From Pseudacidovorax intermedius (lineage in GTDB: Bacteria; Pseudomonadota; Gammaproteobacteria; Burkholderiales; Burkholderiaceae_C): a stretch of DNA of 64,000 nt. Below the pieces are notes generated by a model that was given only the letters and a program-made list of their open reading frames with translations, was not told where the DNA came from and searched no databases. Made by a program: the position numbers and the translations under genes. The DNA lies in the NCBI RefSeq assembly GCF_003350475.1, contig NZ_QQAV01000005.1, forward strand, positions 62,001 through 126,000, read 5' to 3'. This document shows positions 16,625 through 25,434 of the stretch, piece after piece (position 1 is the stretch's first letter; the number at the start of each line of letters is the position of its first letter).

Positions 16625-17067
16625 CCGGCGCGCCGCAGGCCCCCGTCGCCGGTCCGCGCCCGGTGACGGGCGACGATCCACGCCAGCTCTTCGCCAGGGT
16701 GCCTTTCTGCACGCTGCTGCAGATGCGGCGCGAGCACTCGGCGGGCGGCCGCGCGCGCATGAGCCTGGATGCCCGCGAAGAGCTGGGCAATGTCATCGGT
16801 GCCGTGCATGGCGGCGTAGTGTCCACGCTGCTGGACGTGGCCATGGCCAGCGCGGCCGTCTCGCAGGTGGACTTCGCGCGCACCGCCGTCACGCTCAACC
16901 TGAGCACCAGCTTCCTGGAGCCGGGCCACGGCACGCTCACCGCCGATGCGCAGGTGGTGGCCACCGATGGCCAGGTGGTCTGGTGCCGCGCCGTCGCCAC
17001 CGATGCCGAGGGCCGCACGGTGGCCCGGGCGCAGGGCAGCTTCCGCTACCTGCCGCTTCCACGCTGA
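16621..17067 (+). CDS. PaaI-family hotdog thioesterase
   Basis: 148 residues, one hotdog fold. The active-site strand IGAVHGGVVSTLLDVAMASA carries HGG and the catalytic acid typical of PaaI acyl-CoA thioesterases, and the ending GRTVARAQGSFRYLP is the usual last strand. Start codon overlaps the acyl-CoA ligase stop, so ligase and thioesterase are translationally coupled; the thioesterase may relieve stalled CoA thioesters. Cytoplasmic. Confidence 0.88.
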   Translation: MTGAPQAPVAGPRPVTGDDPRQLFARVPFCTLLQMRREHSAGGRARMSLDAREELGNVIGAVHGGVVSTLLDVAMASAAVSQVDFARTAVTLNLSTSFLEPGHGTLTADAQVVATDGQVVWCRAVATDAEGRTVARAQGSFRYLPLPR

Positions 17068-17113
17068 CCGCGCACTGCCTGCCGACCCCACCACAACGAA
17101 GGAGACACGACCC

Positions 17114-18100
17114 ATGACCACCGTCATCGCCTCGCCGCGCCGCCGGCGCCTCGTCGCCGGCCTGGCCGCACTGAGTGCCGTCCCGATGGCCTTCACGGCC
17201 CGGGCCAATGCGCCCTACCCCAGCCGGCCCATCCAACTGGTGCTGCCCTTCCCGCCCGGCGGCTCCTTCGACCCGGTGATCCGCGCGCTGGCCGAGGCCG
17301 CCTCGCGCGAGCTGGGCCAGCCCGTGGTGCTCATGCACCACCCCGGCGCCGGTGGCGTGACGGGCACGGCCAACGTGGCCCTGATGAACGAGGCCGACGG
17401 CTACACCATCGCGGTGATCCACAACTCCGTGATCCGCGCCCCGCTGGTGCAGCGCGTGAACTGGGATCCGCTCAAGGACTTCAGCTACCTTGGCAACCTG
17501 TTCGGCCTGACCACCGGCGTGTGCGTGGCCGCCGATGCACCCTGGAAGCGCTTCGACGATCTCATGGCCGACGCCAAGGCCCGGCCCGGCAAGATCAGCT
17601 GGGGCAACGTGGGCGCCATCAGCATCAACCGCATCACGGCCGAGCGCCTGGCCCGCTCGGCGGGCACGTCCTTCAACATGGTGCCCTACAAGGGCGGTGG
17701 CGAAGCCTTCCAGGCGCTGATCGGACGCCACCTGGACGTGTATTCCGACCCCGGCTTCGGTGCCCAGGTGCAGGGCGGGCGCGTGCGCCTGCTGGCCACC
17801 TTCACCGCGCAGCGGCTGCCCAACCATCCGGACGTGCCCACGCTGCGAGAGCTGGGCTACGACTTCGTGATCGAGTCGCCCGTGGGCCTGGTCGCACCCA
17901 AGCGGCTGCCCGCGCCCATGGTGCAGCGCCTGCACGAGGCCTTCCGCGCCGCTTCCGCCTCGCCGGCCTACCTGCGCCAGCTCGACCTGTACGACATGGT
18001 GCCGCAGCCGAGTTCGCCCGAGGCCCATGCCGCCTTCGCCCGCGAGCAGTTCGCGCGCGACCAGAAGATGCTGGCCGAGATCGGCTTCAAGCCCGAGTAG
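17114..18100 (+). CDS. Bug/TctC-family periplasmic substrate-binding protein
   Basis: 328 residues with an Arg-rich signal peptide (SPRRRRLVAGLAALSAVP) ending near ARANA. Bug segments IQLVLPFPPGGSFDPVIRAL, HHPGAGGVTGTANVALMNEA and VPYKGGGEAFQALIGRHLD are clear. AAGGAGA at 17098 sets the start. Second Bug gene of this operon, which suggests two related ligands or duplication followed by divergence. Confidence 0.9.
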   Translation: MTTVIASPRRRRLVAGLAALSAVPMAFTARANAPYPSRPIQLVLPFPPGGSFDPVIRALAEAASRELGQPVVLMHHPGAGGVTGTANVALMNEADGYTIAVIHNSVIRAPLVQRVNWDPLKDFSYLGNLFGLTTGVCVAADAPWKRFDDLMADAKARPGKISWGNVGAISINRITAERLARSAGTSFNMVPYKGGGEAFQALIGRHLDVYSDPGFGAQVQGGRVRLLATFTAQRLPNHPDVPTLRELGYDFVIESPVGLVAPKRLPAPMVQRLHEAFRAASASPAYLRQLDLYDMVPQPSSPEAHAAFAREQFARDQKMLAEIGFKPE

Positions 18101-18141
18101 CGCAGGCCCCGCTGCCCACGCCTTTCCACAGGACCTTTGCC

Positions 18142-18960
18142 ATGACTACATCCCCCGCCGCTCCCATGTTCGATTTCTCCGGCCGCCATGTCTTCGTGGC
18201 CGGGGGCTCCTCCGGCATCAACTTCGGCATCGCGAAGGGCTTTGCGCGGGCCGGCGCGCGCATCGCGCTCATCAGCCGCTCGGCCGACAAGGTGGCCACG
18301 GCCGTGTCGCAGCTCGAAGCCGAAGGCGCCGAGGCCTTCGGCCAGGCGGCCGACGTGCGCCAGCCCGAGGCCGTGCAGGCCGCGCTGGAGGCGGCAGCCG
18401 CCCGCTTCGGGCCCATCGACGTGCTGGTCTCCGGCGCAGCCGGCAACTTCCTGGCCAGCGTGCTGGACATGTCGCCCAATGCCTTCCGCACGGTGGTGGA
18501 CATCGACCTGCTCGGCAGCTTCCACGTGGCCCGGCTGGCCCATGCGCACCTGCGCCAGCCGGGGGCGTGCGTGATCCAGATCTCCGCCAGCCAGGCCTTC
18601 ACGCCCACGCCCTTCCAGGCGCATGTGTGCGCGGCCAAGGCCGGCGTGGACATGCTGACGCAGGTGCTGGCCATGGAATGGGGCCCGCAGGGCATCCGCG
18701 TCAATTCCATCGTGCCCGGGCCCATCGCCGACACCGAGGGCCTGCGCCGCCTGGCGCCCACCGACGACACGCTGGCCGCCATGGCCCGGCGCGTGCCGCT
18801 GAGCCGGCTGGGGCAGACGCAGGACATCGCCCGCATGGCCATGCTGCTGGCCAGCGACTGGGGCAGCTATGTGACCGGCGCCATCATCCCGGTGGACGGA
18901 GGGCTGGCGCTGACCGGACCGCGCGACTTCAGCGCCGCCGCGGCGGCCAGCCGCCGATGA
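18142..18960 (+). CDS. Short-chain dehydrogenase, 2,4-dienoyl-CoA reductase-like
   Basis: 272 residues. N-terminal NAD(P) loop VFVAGGSSGINFGIAKGFA, then SGAAGNF. The usual YxxxK is absent: the catalytic region reads ISASQAFTPTPFQAHVCAAK, with the lysine kept and no tyrosine four residues before it, as in peroxisomal/mitochondrial-type 2,4-dienoyl-CoA reductases, followed by AMEWGPQGIRVNSIVPGPIA. It probably reduces an unsaturated acyl-CoA made by the ligase pathway. Overlaps the next start by four bases. Confidence 0.82.
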   Translation: MTTSPAAPMFDFSGRHVFVAGGSSGINFGIAKGFARAGARIALISRSADKVATAVSQLEAEGAEAFGQAADVRQPEAVQAALEAAAARFGPIDVLVSGAAGNFLASVLDMSPNAFRTVVDIDLLGSFHVARLAHAHLRQPGACVIQISASQAFTPTPFQAHVCAAKAGVDMLTQVLAMEWGPQGIRVNSIVPGPIADTEGLRRLAPTDDTLAAMARRVPLSRLGQTQDIARMAMLLASDWGSYVTGAIIPVDGGLALTGPRDFSAAAAASRR

Positions 18961-19298
18961 GCGCCGGCGTCGGCAGCGACGTGGAGGCTTGCGCGGCAGG
19001 CAACGACGCCCTGCGCAGCACCGCGCTGCTGCATGCCGCCCTGGCCCGCGCGGCTCGCGTGCGGCTGAGCGATGTCCGCCGCCCGCTGGCGGCCGTCGAC
19101 ATGCAGCTGATGTTCAGCGGCGTGCCCGGCGATGCGCCGCGGGCCCAGGCCGAAGCCACCGGCGGTGGACGTTCGGTGTGCTTCTGCGAGGCCGAGCTGC
19201 AGGATGCGCAGGGCCGCACCGTCGCGCGGGGCATGGCGACCTTCCGCTATGCGGAGGTGGGGGCGCCTGGAAAGGTGGACAGCGAGGGCGGTGTTTGA
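18957..19298 (+). CDS. Half-size hotdog-fold protein (PaaI-like, lacks HGG segment)
   Basis: 113 residues. The C-terminal half resembles PaaI thioesterases (AEATGGGRSVCFCEAELQDA, then GRTVARGMATFRYAEV) but the catalytic HGG helix is missing and the N-terminal part LLHAALARAARVRLSDVRR is unusual. It may be a structural partner or a decayed paralogue of the thioesterase at 16621. Starts within the SDR stop codon (ATGA). Last gene of the operon, followed by a hairpin. Confidence 0.6.
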   Translation: MSAGVGSDVEACAAGNDALRSTALLHAALARAARVRLSDVRRPLAAVDMQLMFSGVPGDAPRAQAEATGGGRSVCFCEAELQDAQGRTVARGMATFRYAEVGAPGKVDSEGGV

Positions 19299-19324
19299 AC
19301 GAACGGGGGCGATGGATGTGCCCC

Positions 19325-19360
19325 CTTCTCCCCAACCCCTCTTCCGCGAGGGGAGAGAAG
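19325..19360. terminator. Terminator-like hairpin between convergent operons
   Basis: Two nested arms pair: CTTCTC with GAGAAG outside, and CCCCTC with GAGGGG inside around a six-base loop. It lies between the ends of the plus operon (19298) and the minus operon (19418). No T-run follows on either strand; the motif also resembles a common high-GC intergenic repeat. Confidence 0.45.
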
Positions 19361-19417
19361 CTCTGGCTGCGGCGCGATGCGGCCCGCCTTGAGCTGTCTA
19401 CCGCAGTCGGGGCTTCT

Positions 19418-20416
19418 TCAGTTCAACCGGATCTGCGCGTCCCGGATGATGGCCGCATAGGCCGCCGCATCGCTGCGCAGCACGGCGGCGAACTCGGCCG
19501 GCGTGTCGCCGGCGGGCACCAGGCCCAGCGCCTCGATCTTCTCGCGCACATCGGGCAGCGCCAGGATGCGCAGCGACTCGGCCGAGAACTTCTGCACCAC
19601 CGGCTGCGGCGTGCCCGCCGGCATCAGCATGCCGAACCAGCCCAGCGGCTCGAAGCCGGTGAGGCCCTGTTCCTTGAAGGTGGGGACATCGGGCAGCCAG
19701 CTCACGCGCTGCGTGCCGGTGATGCCCAGCAGCTTGAACTTGGGCAGATGCGGCCGTGACGAGCCCGCATCCACGAAGGCGGCCGACAGCTGCCCGCCCA
19801 TCATCGCGTTGACCAGCGGGGCGCCGCCCTGGTAGGGCACGTGCACCATGTCCAGGCCGCCCTGCAGGTTCAGCAGCGAGCCCTGGATGTGCGACGAACT
19901 GCCCGCCCCGTAGGAGCCATAGCTGTACTTGCCCGGCTGCGCCTTCACCAGCTCCACGAACTCGCGCACGTTCGAGGCCGGCGTGCTGCGCGGCACGGCC
20001 AGGATGCTGGGGCTCAGCGCCACGCGCGTCACCGGCACGAAGTCCTTGAGCGGGTCGTAGGGCAGGTTCATGAGCGGGATCTGCTGCACCAGCGCCACGA
20101 TGCTGAAGAGCACGGTGTGGCCGTCGGGCGCGGCGCGCGCCACCAGCTGCGTGCCGAGGGTGCCGCTGGCGCCGGGGCGGTTGTCGACCACCACCGGCAC
20201 CTTCCAGGCCTCGCCCAGCTTCTGCGCCACCAGGCGCGCGAGCACGTCGGTGGCGCCGCCGGCCGGATAGGGCACGACCATGCGGATGGGCCGGTTGGGA
20301 TCGGGATAGGCGGGCGAGGCCTCGGCCGCGGCCGGCAGCGAGCCGGCGAGGCCCAGCGCTCCCGTGGTGCCGGCGAGGGCCAGCCCGAGCAGCGAACGGC
20401 GTGCAATGCGCATCAT
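19418..20416 (-). CDS. Bug/TctC-family periplasmic substrate-binding protein
   Basis: 332 residues. Signal peptide MMRIARRSLLGLALAG onward, cut near AAAEA; RRSLLG may use the Tat route. Bug motifs IRMVVPYPAGGATDVLARLV, VVDNRPGASGTLGTQLVARA and VPYQGGAPLVNAMMGG. GGAGACAC precedes the start. Last gene of the minus-strand beta-oxidation operon, so its ligand is probably that operon's carboxylic acid. Confidence 0.9.
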   Translation of the reverse strand: MMRIARRSLLGLALAGTTGALGLAGSLPAAAEASPAYPDPNRPIRMVVPYPAGGATDVLARLVAQKLGEAWKVPVVVDNRPGASGTLGTQLVARAAPDGHTVLFSIVALVQQIPLMNLPYDPLKDFVPVTRVALSPSILAVPRSTPASNVREFVELVKAQPGKYSYGSYGAGSSSHIQGSLLNLQGGLDMVHVPYQGGAPLVNAMMGGQLSAAFVDAGSSRPHLPKFKLLGITGTQRVSWLPDVPTFKEQGLTGFEPLGWFGMLMPAGTPQPVVQKFSAESLRILALPDVREKIEALGLVPAGDTPAEFAAVLRSDAAAYAAIIRDAQIRLN

Positions 20417-20458
20417 GGTGTGTCTCCTGGGTTCTTCGTGGTGGATGCGGGAAGCGGC

Positions 20459-21613
20459 TCAGCGCGCGGCCTGGCGCACCATGTTGCGCGCGATGACCAT
20501 CTGCTGGATCTGCGTGGTGCCCTCGTAGATGCGGAACAGGCGCACGTCGCGGTAGAAGCGTTCGATGCCGTACTCGGCCATGTAGCCGGCGCCACCGAAG
20601 ATCTGCACCGCCCGGTCGGCCACGCGGCCGCACATCTCGGAGGCGAACATCTTGGCGCAGGAGGCCTCGACGGCGACGGGCCGGCCGTCGTCGCGACGGC
20701 GGGCGGCGTCCAGCACCATGCAGCGGGCGGCATACACCTCGGCCTGCGAGTCGGCCAGCATGGCCTGCACCAGCTGGAAGTCGGCGATGGGCTGGCCGAA
20801 CTGGCGCCGGTCCATCGCATAGGCCAGGGCGTCGCGCAGCATGCGCTCGGCCACGCCCACGCAGATGGCGGCGATGTGGATGCGGCCCTTCTCCAGCACC
20901 TTCATGGCCGTCTTGAAGCCCTGCCCTTCCCGCCCGCCGATGAGCTGGCCGGCGGGCACGCGGCAGTTGTCGAAGATCACGTCGGCGGTGTGCGCGCCCC
21001 GGTGGCCCATCTTGCGGTCGGGCTTGCCGATGGTGATGCCGGGCGTGCCGCGCTCCACGATGAAGGCCGACACGCCGCCCGCGCCCTTGTCGGCGGGATC
21101 GGTGCGCGCCATCAGCGTGAACAGCCCCGCGTGCGGCGCGTTGGTGATGTAGCGCTTGGTGCCGTTGACGACGTAATGGTCGCCGTCGCGGATGGCGGTG
21201 GTGCGCAGCGAGGCGGCGTCCGAGCCGGCCTCGGGCTCGGTCAGGGCGAAGGAGGCGATCAGCTCGCCAGTGGCCAGGCTGGGCAGGTAGCGGGCCTTCT
21301 GCTCGGCCGTGCCGTCGAACACGATGCCCTGCGAGCCGATGCCCACGGTGGTGCCGAACAGCGAGCGAAAGCACGGCGAGGTCTGGCCCATGGCCAGCAT
21401 CACCTCGGTCTCCTCCTCCATGGTCAGGCCCAGGCCGCCGTATTCCTCCGGCACGGTCAGGCCGAACAGGCCCAGGGCCTTCATCTCCTGCACCAGGGCA
21501 GGCGGGATCTCGTCGGTCTCGGCCACCTCGGCCTCGGCCGGCACCAGCCGCTCGCGCACGAAGCGGTTCACGCTGTCCAGCAGCTGTGCCAGGGTGTCGG
21601 GGTCTCGGATCAT
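20459..21613 (-). CDS. Acyl-CoA dehydrogenase
   Basis: 384 residues, full length. FAD/substrate motifs FALTEPEAGSDAASLRT and YITNAPHAGLFTLMART, then QIFGGAGYMAEYGIERFYRD and catalytic glutamate in RIYEGTTQIQQMVIAR. It introduces the alpha-beta double bond into an acyl-CoA and reduces ETF. Second acyl-CoA dehydrogenase of the operon; unlike the one at 24261 it keeps glutamate at the standard C-terminal position, so the two may act on different intermediates. Confidence 0.92.
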   Translation of the reverse strand: MIRDPDTLAQLLDSVNRFVRERLVPAEAEVAETDEIPPALVQEMKALGLFGLTVPEEYGGLGLTMEEETEVMLAMGQTSPCFRSLFGTTVGIGSQGIVFDGTAEQKARYLPSLATGELIASFALTEPEAGSDAASLRTTAIRDGDHYVVNGTKRYITNAPHAGLFTLMARTDPADKGAGGVSAFIVERGTPGITIGKPDRKMGHRGAHTADVIFDNCRVPAGQLIGGREGQGFKTAMKVLEKGRIHIAAICVGVAERMLRDALAYAMDRRQFGQPIADFQLVQAMLADSQAEVYAARCMVLDAARRRDDGRPVAVEASCAKMFASEMCGRVADRAVQIFGGAGYMAEYGIERFYRDVRLFRIYEGTTQIQQMVIARNMVRQAAR

Positions 21614-21693
21614 GCAGTCGTTCCTCGTTCAAGAAGGCAGGGGTGCCGCCGCCCCGCTGCAGTGGCGCGCGGCGCAGCGCGGCGTGCGCGGTG

Positions 21694-22500
21694 TCAGGCC
21701 GCCGACGGCCAGCTGAAGGGCAGCGGGCGCTTGTCCAGGAAGGCGGCCACGGCTTCGCGGTGGGCCGGCGTGCCGGCCGCCACGGTCTGGGCATTGGCCT
21801 CGGCGTCGAGCGCCTGGGCCAGCGAGGGCGCGCCGTCGGCCAGTGCGCGCTTGATCAGGCTCACGGCCGTGGGCGATGCGCCGGTGAAGCTGCGCGCAAT
21901 GGCCCAGGCGCGCGGCAGCAGCGCCTCCGGCGCATGCAGCTCGGTCACGATGCCCAGGCGCAGGGCCTCGTCGGCGCGCACGTCCCGGCCCGACAGCATG
22001 AGCTCGCGCGCCCGCTGCACGCCCACCACGCGCGGCAGCGTGTAGAAGGCGCCCACGTCCGGCACCAGCCCGACCTTGATGAAGGACATGGCGAACCAGG
22101 CGCGCGGCGTGGCGATCACGAAGTCCGCCGCCAGCGCCAGGCTGAAGCCCGCCCCCGCCGCGGCCCCGTCGACCGCGGCGACCACCGGACGGTCGAGCGT
22201 GAGCAGGTCACGCAGCCATTCGTGCACGTTGCCCAGGCGCTCGCGCCACTGGCCGCTGTCGATCTGCAGGCTGCCGATGTTGCGCAGGTCGCCGCCGGCG
22301 CAGAAGTGGCCGCCCGCGCCGGTGAGCACCACGGCGCGGATGTCGCGGTCGCGCCGCACCGTGCGCACGGCTTCGGCCAGCTGGTCGCGCAGCACCAGGT
22401 CGAAGGCATTGCGCTTCTCGGGGCAGTCGAGGGTGAGGGTGGCGACCTGTTCGCGCACCTCCAGGCGCACCATGCGCCGGGCTTCTGGCGATGCCGTCAT
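21694..22500 (-). CDS. Enoyl-CoA hydratase/isomerase (crotonase) family
   Basis: 268 residues. The CoA-binding and oxyanion-hole segment is HFCAGGDLRNIG, and the second oxyanion element DGAAAGAGFSLALAADF. By alignment from memory, the first catalytic glutamate of hydratases is replaced (SFIKVGLVPDVGAF) while the second remains (RARELMLSGRDV), which suits a PaaG-like isomerase better than a standard hydratase. ATG overlaps the upstream ligase stop by four bases. Start read from that overlap. Confidence 0.85.
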   Translation of the reverse strand: MTASPEARRMVRLEVREQVATLTLDCPEKRNAFDLVLRDQLAEAVRTVRRDRDIRAVVLTGAGGHFCAGGDLRNIGSLQIDSGQWRERLGNVHEWLRDLLTLDRPVVAAVDGAAAGAGFSLALAADFVIATPRAWFAMSFIKVGLVPDVGAFYTLPRVVGVQRARELMLSGRDVRADEALRLGIVTELHAPEALLPRAWAIARSFTGASPTAVSLIKRALADGAPSLAQALDAEANAQTVAAGTPAHREAVAAFLDKRPLPFSWPSAA

Positions 22501-24197
22501 GCGGCCTCCTGGGTGGGGATGAGGGCCGCGCGGGCTTCGGCCTCCTGCAGGGCGCGCCAGGCGACCTTGCCGGTTGCCGAGCGCGGCAGCGCGGACAGAA
22601 AGCGCACGCTGCGCGGCACCTTGTAGGCCGACATGCGCGTGCGGCACCAGTCGAGCAGGCCGGCCTCGGTGAGCGGGCGGCCGGGCCGCGCGACGACGAG
22701 CGCCCGCACCGTCTCGCCGCGGCGGGGGTCGGGCACGCCGACCACGCAGGCTTCGAGCACGGCCTCGTGCTCGTACAGCATGGCCTCGACCTCGGCGGGC
22801 CAGACCTTGAAGCCGCTGGCATTGATCATGCGCTTGAGGCGGTCGCGCATGAAGAAGTAGCCCTCCTCGTCCACCTGCGCGAGGTCGCCGGTGCGCAGGT
22901 AGCGCTGGCCGTCGATGGTGACGAAGGCCTGGGCATCGGCCTCGGGCTGGCGCCAGTAGCCGAGCATGAGCTGCGGGCCGCGCGTGACCAGCTCGCCCAC
23001 CTCGCCGGGCGGCAGCGGCGCCAGCGACTCCGGATCGACCACCAGCGAATGCACACCCTGCGTGGGCAGGCCCAGGCACTGGCGCTTGCCGCGGTCCACG
23101 GGGTTGGCATGCAGGAAGGCCGCCGTCTCGGTCAGGCCGTAGGCCTCGTTGTAGGCCAGGCCGAAGCGCGCCTGCAGCATGGCGGCCACCGCCTCGGGCA
23201 TCGCGGCGCCGCCGCCGGAGAGCATCGACAGGCTGCTCAGGTCCGCCGTGGCCGCTTCGGGCTGGGCAAAGAAATCCATCACCATGGCCGGGGGGGCGGC
23301 CCAGACGCTCACGCGGTGGCGGGCCACCAGGGCCACCGCCTGGGCCGCGTTCCAGCGGGGCATCATGACCACGGTGGCACCCAGGGTGATGGGCAGGTTC
23401 ATGCCGTTCTGCATGCCCAGCATGTGGAACAGCGGCGCCACGCACAGGAAGACCGATTCCGAATGCAGCCCGCGCCACACCTGCGAAGCCAGGTTGGAGG
23501 CCAGCAGCGTGGCATGCGAATGCCGGCAGCCCTTGGGCGCGCCGGTGGTGCCCGAGGTGTAGGGCAGCGCGGCCAGCGCATGGACATCGGCATGCGAAGG
23601 CGGCGGTGCCAGGCCTTCGGCAATGGCCGCCTCGAAGCCGTGGTAGGGCCCGTCGGGCAGCGGGCGCCGTGCCTCGGCCAGCGCCGGCACGCCCTGCACG
23701 GCTTCGGTCTGCGTCGAGACGCCATCGGCGGTGAGCGCATCGGCATAGGCCAGCACGAGCACCGCATCGAGCAGGCCGTCGGCCACCGCCTGCTGTACCG
23801 GCCCGAGCAGCTCCTGCGCGCAGATGGCGACCCGTGCGCCGCTGTCGTGGGCATAGTGGGCCAGCTCGGGCGCGGTGCTCATCGGGTTGACCGGCACCAC
23901 CGCCGCGCCGGCGCGCTGGATGCCGAAGGTGGCGACCACGAACTGCGGGCAGTTCTGGGCCACGAGCAGCACGCGGTCGCCCGGCCGCACGCCCAGGCGT
24001 TGCGCCAGATGACCGGCCAGCGCGCAGCTGCGCTGCCAGAGGCCGGCGTAGTCCAGCGTGCTGCCGGCGAACACGATGGCCGGCTTGTCGGGCCAGCGCT
24101 CGGCGGCGGTCTGCAGGTAATGCGTGAGCGGCACCTGGGGCACCCGCACGTCGGCGGGCACGCCACGGGGCCAGAAGGGACGATTGGGCGAGGGCAT
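22497..24197 (-). CDS. Acyl-CoA synthetase (AMP-forming, long-chain fatty acid ligase type)
   Basis: 566 residues. ATP loop ALPYTSGTTGAPKGCRHSH, adenylation motif NEAYGLTETAAF, then RYLRTGDLAQVDEEGYFFMR, RLKRMINASGFKVWPAEVE and the C-terminal lysine in SATGKVAWR. It commits the operon's acid to CoA-bound degradation. Cytoplasmic or membrane-associated. Coupled to the crotonase by a four-base overlap. A second, unrelated ligase of the same class is at 15107. Confidence 0.92.
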   Translation of the reverse strand: MPSPNRPFWPRGVPADVRVPQVPLTHYLQTAAERWPDKPAIVFAGSTLDYAGLWQRSCALAGHLAQRLGVRPGDRVLLVAQNCPQFVVATFGIQRAGAAVVPVNPMSTAPELAHYAHDSGARVAICAQELLGPVQQAVADGLLDAVLVLAYADALTADGVSTQTEAVQGVPALAEARRPLPDGPYHGFEAAIAEGLAPPPSHADVHALAALPYTSGTTGAPKGCRHSHATLLASNLASQVWRGLHSESVFLCVAPLFHMLGMQNGMNLPITLGATVVMMPRWNAAQAVALVARHRVSVWAAPPAMVMDFFAQPEAATADLSSLSMLSGGGAAMPEAVAAMLQARFGLAYNEAYGLTETAAFLHANPVDRGKRQCLGLPTQGVHSLVVDPESLAPLPPGEVGELVTRGPQLMLGYWRQPEADAQAFVTIDGQRYLRTGDLAQVDEEGYFFMRDRLKRMINASGFKVWPAEVEAMLYEHEAVLEACVVGVPDPRRGETVRALVVARPGRPLTEAGLLDWCRTRMSAYKVPRSVRFLSALPRSATGKVAWRALQEAEARAALIPTQEAA

Positions 24198-24260
24198 CGG
24201 CGTTGTCTCCGGTCATGCGCGCCGCCCTGCACCGGGGCGGCGGGTGGGATCACGGGGCGG

Positions 24261-25412
24261 TCACAGGTTGCGGGCGATGAGCTCCTTCATCACCTCGCTC
24301 GTGCCGCCGTAGATGCGCATCACGCGCGAGTCGACGAAGGCCCGGCAGATGGGGTAGTCCATCATGTAGCCGTAGCCGCCGTACAGCTGCAGCATCTCGT
24401 CGAGCGCGCGGCCCAGCTCCTCGGTGGCGAAGAGCTTGGCCATGGCGGCTTCGTCCAGCGTCAGCCGGCGGCGCAGGTGTTCCGCCAGGTACTGGTCGAC
24501 CATCATGCGCACCGCCGTCGCGCGGGTGCGGATGCCGGCCAGCGCGAAGCGGGTGTTCTGCATGTCCAGCAGCGGCTTGCCGAAGACGATGCGCTCGCGG
24601 GTGTAGCGCACCGTCTCCTCGTACATGGCCTCCAGCTTGGCCGCCGCGCCGAGCGCGATGACGAAGCGCTCCTGGGCCAGCTCCTGCATCAGGTAGCCGA
24701 GCCCCTTGTTCTCCTCGCCCAGCAGATTGCCGGCGGGCACGCGCACCCCCTCGAAGAAGAGCTCGGCCGTGTCGGCGGCCTCCTGGCCCATCTTGTCGAG
24801 CTTGCGCCCGCGGCGGAAGCCCGGCCGGTCGGCCTCCACCAGCAGCAGCGAGACGCCCTTGCCGCCCAGGTCCGGCGCGGTCTTGGCGACCACGACCACC
24901 AGGTCGCAGTTCAGGCCGTTGGAGATGAAGGTCTTGCTGCCGTCGATGACGTAGTCGTCGCCCTCGCGCCGGGCCGTGGTGCGGATGGCGCGCAGGTCGC
25001 TGCCGGCGCCGGGCTCGCTCATGGCGATGGCCAGGATGGTCTCGCCGCTCACGCAGCCGGGCAGCCAGCGCGCCTTCTGCGCCTCGGTGCCCAGCCGCGC
25101 GATGTACGGCGCGACCACATCGGAATGCAGGCCGAAGCCCAGGCCCGAGATGCCCGAGCGGCCGATCTCCTCGACGATCACGGCCGCATGGCCGAAGTCG
25201 CCACCGCCGCCGCCCCAGGCGCTGTCGAGCGTGGGGCACAGCAGGCCCTCGCGGCCGGCCTTGAGCCAGGTCTCGCGGTCCACGCGACCTTCGCGGTCCC
25301 ACTCGGCCTGGCGGGGGCGGCATTCGCGGTCCAGGAAGCGGCGCACGGTCTGGCGCAGCAGCTCATGGTCGTCGCGGAAGACCTGGCGGGGATAGGTGAG
25401 GATGCTTTCCAT
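24261..25412 (-). CDS. Acyl-CoA dehydrogenase (LCAD/isovaleryl-type catalytic arrangement)
   Basis: 383 residues. ILAIAMSEPGAGSDLRAIRT and TFISNGLNCDLVVVVAKT bind FAD; LQLYGGYGYMMDYPICRAFV follows. The C-terminal motif reads RIYGGTSEVMKELIAR, with glycine where most family members have the catalytic glutamate; long-chain and isovaleryl-CoA dehydrogenases share this and use a glutamate from another helix. 22 bp separate it from the SDR gene upstream in the operon. Confidence 0.92.
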   Translation of the reverse strand: MESILTYPRQVFRDDHELLRQTVRRFLDRECRPRQAEWDREGRVDRETWLKAGREGLLCPTLDSAWGGGGGDFGHAAVIVEEIGRSGISGLGFGLHSDVVAPYIARLGTEAQKARWLPGCVSGETILAIAMSEPGAGSDLRAIRTTARREGDDYVIDGSKTFISNGLNCDLVVVVAKTAPDLGGKGVSLLLVEADRPGFRRGRKLDKMGQEAADTAELFFEGVRVPAGNLLGEENKGLGYLMQELAQERFVIALGAAAKLEAMYEETVRYTRERIVFGKPLLDMQNTRFALAGIRTRATAVRMMVDQYLAEHLRRRLTLDEAAMAKLFATEELGRALDEMLQLYGGYGYMMDYPICRAFVDSRVMRIYGGTSEVMKELIARNL

Positions 25413-25434
25413 GGTCGCCCTCGCTCACGCTTTC

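Noticed and set aside
19321-19360. C-rich tract as a recent insertion or phage end
   Set aside because: It folds as a hairpin between convergent operon ends and has no flanking target duplication or integrase gene.
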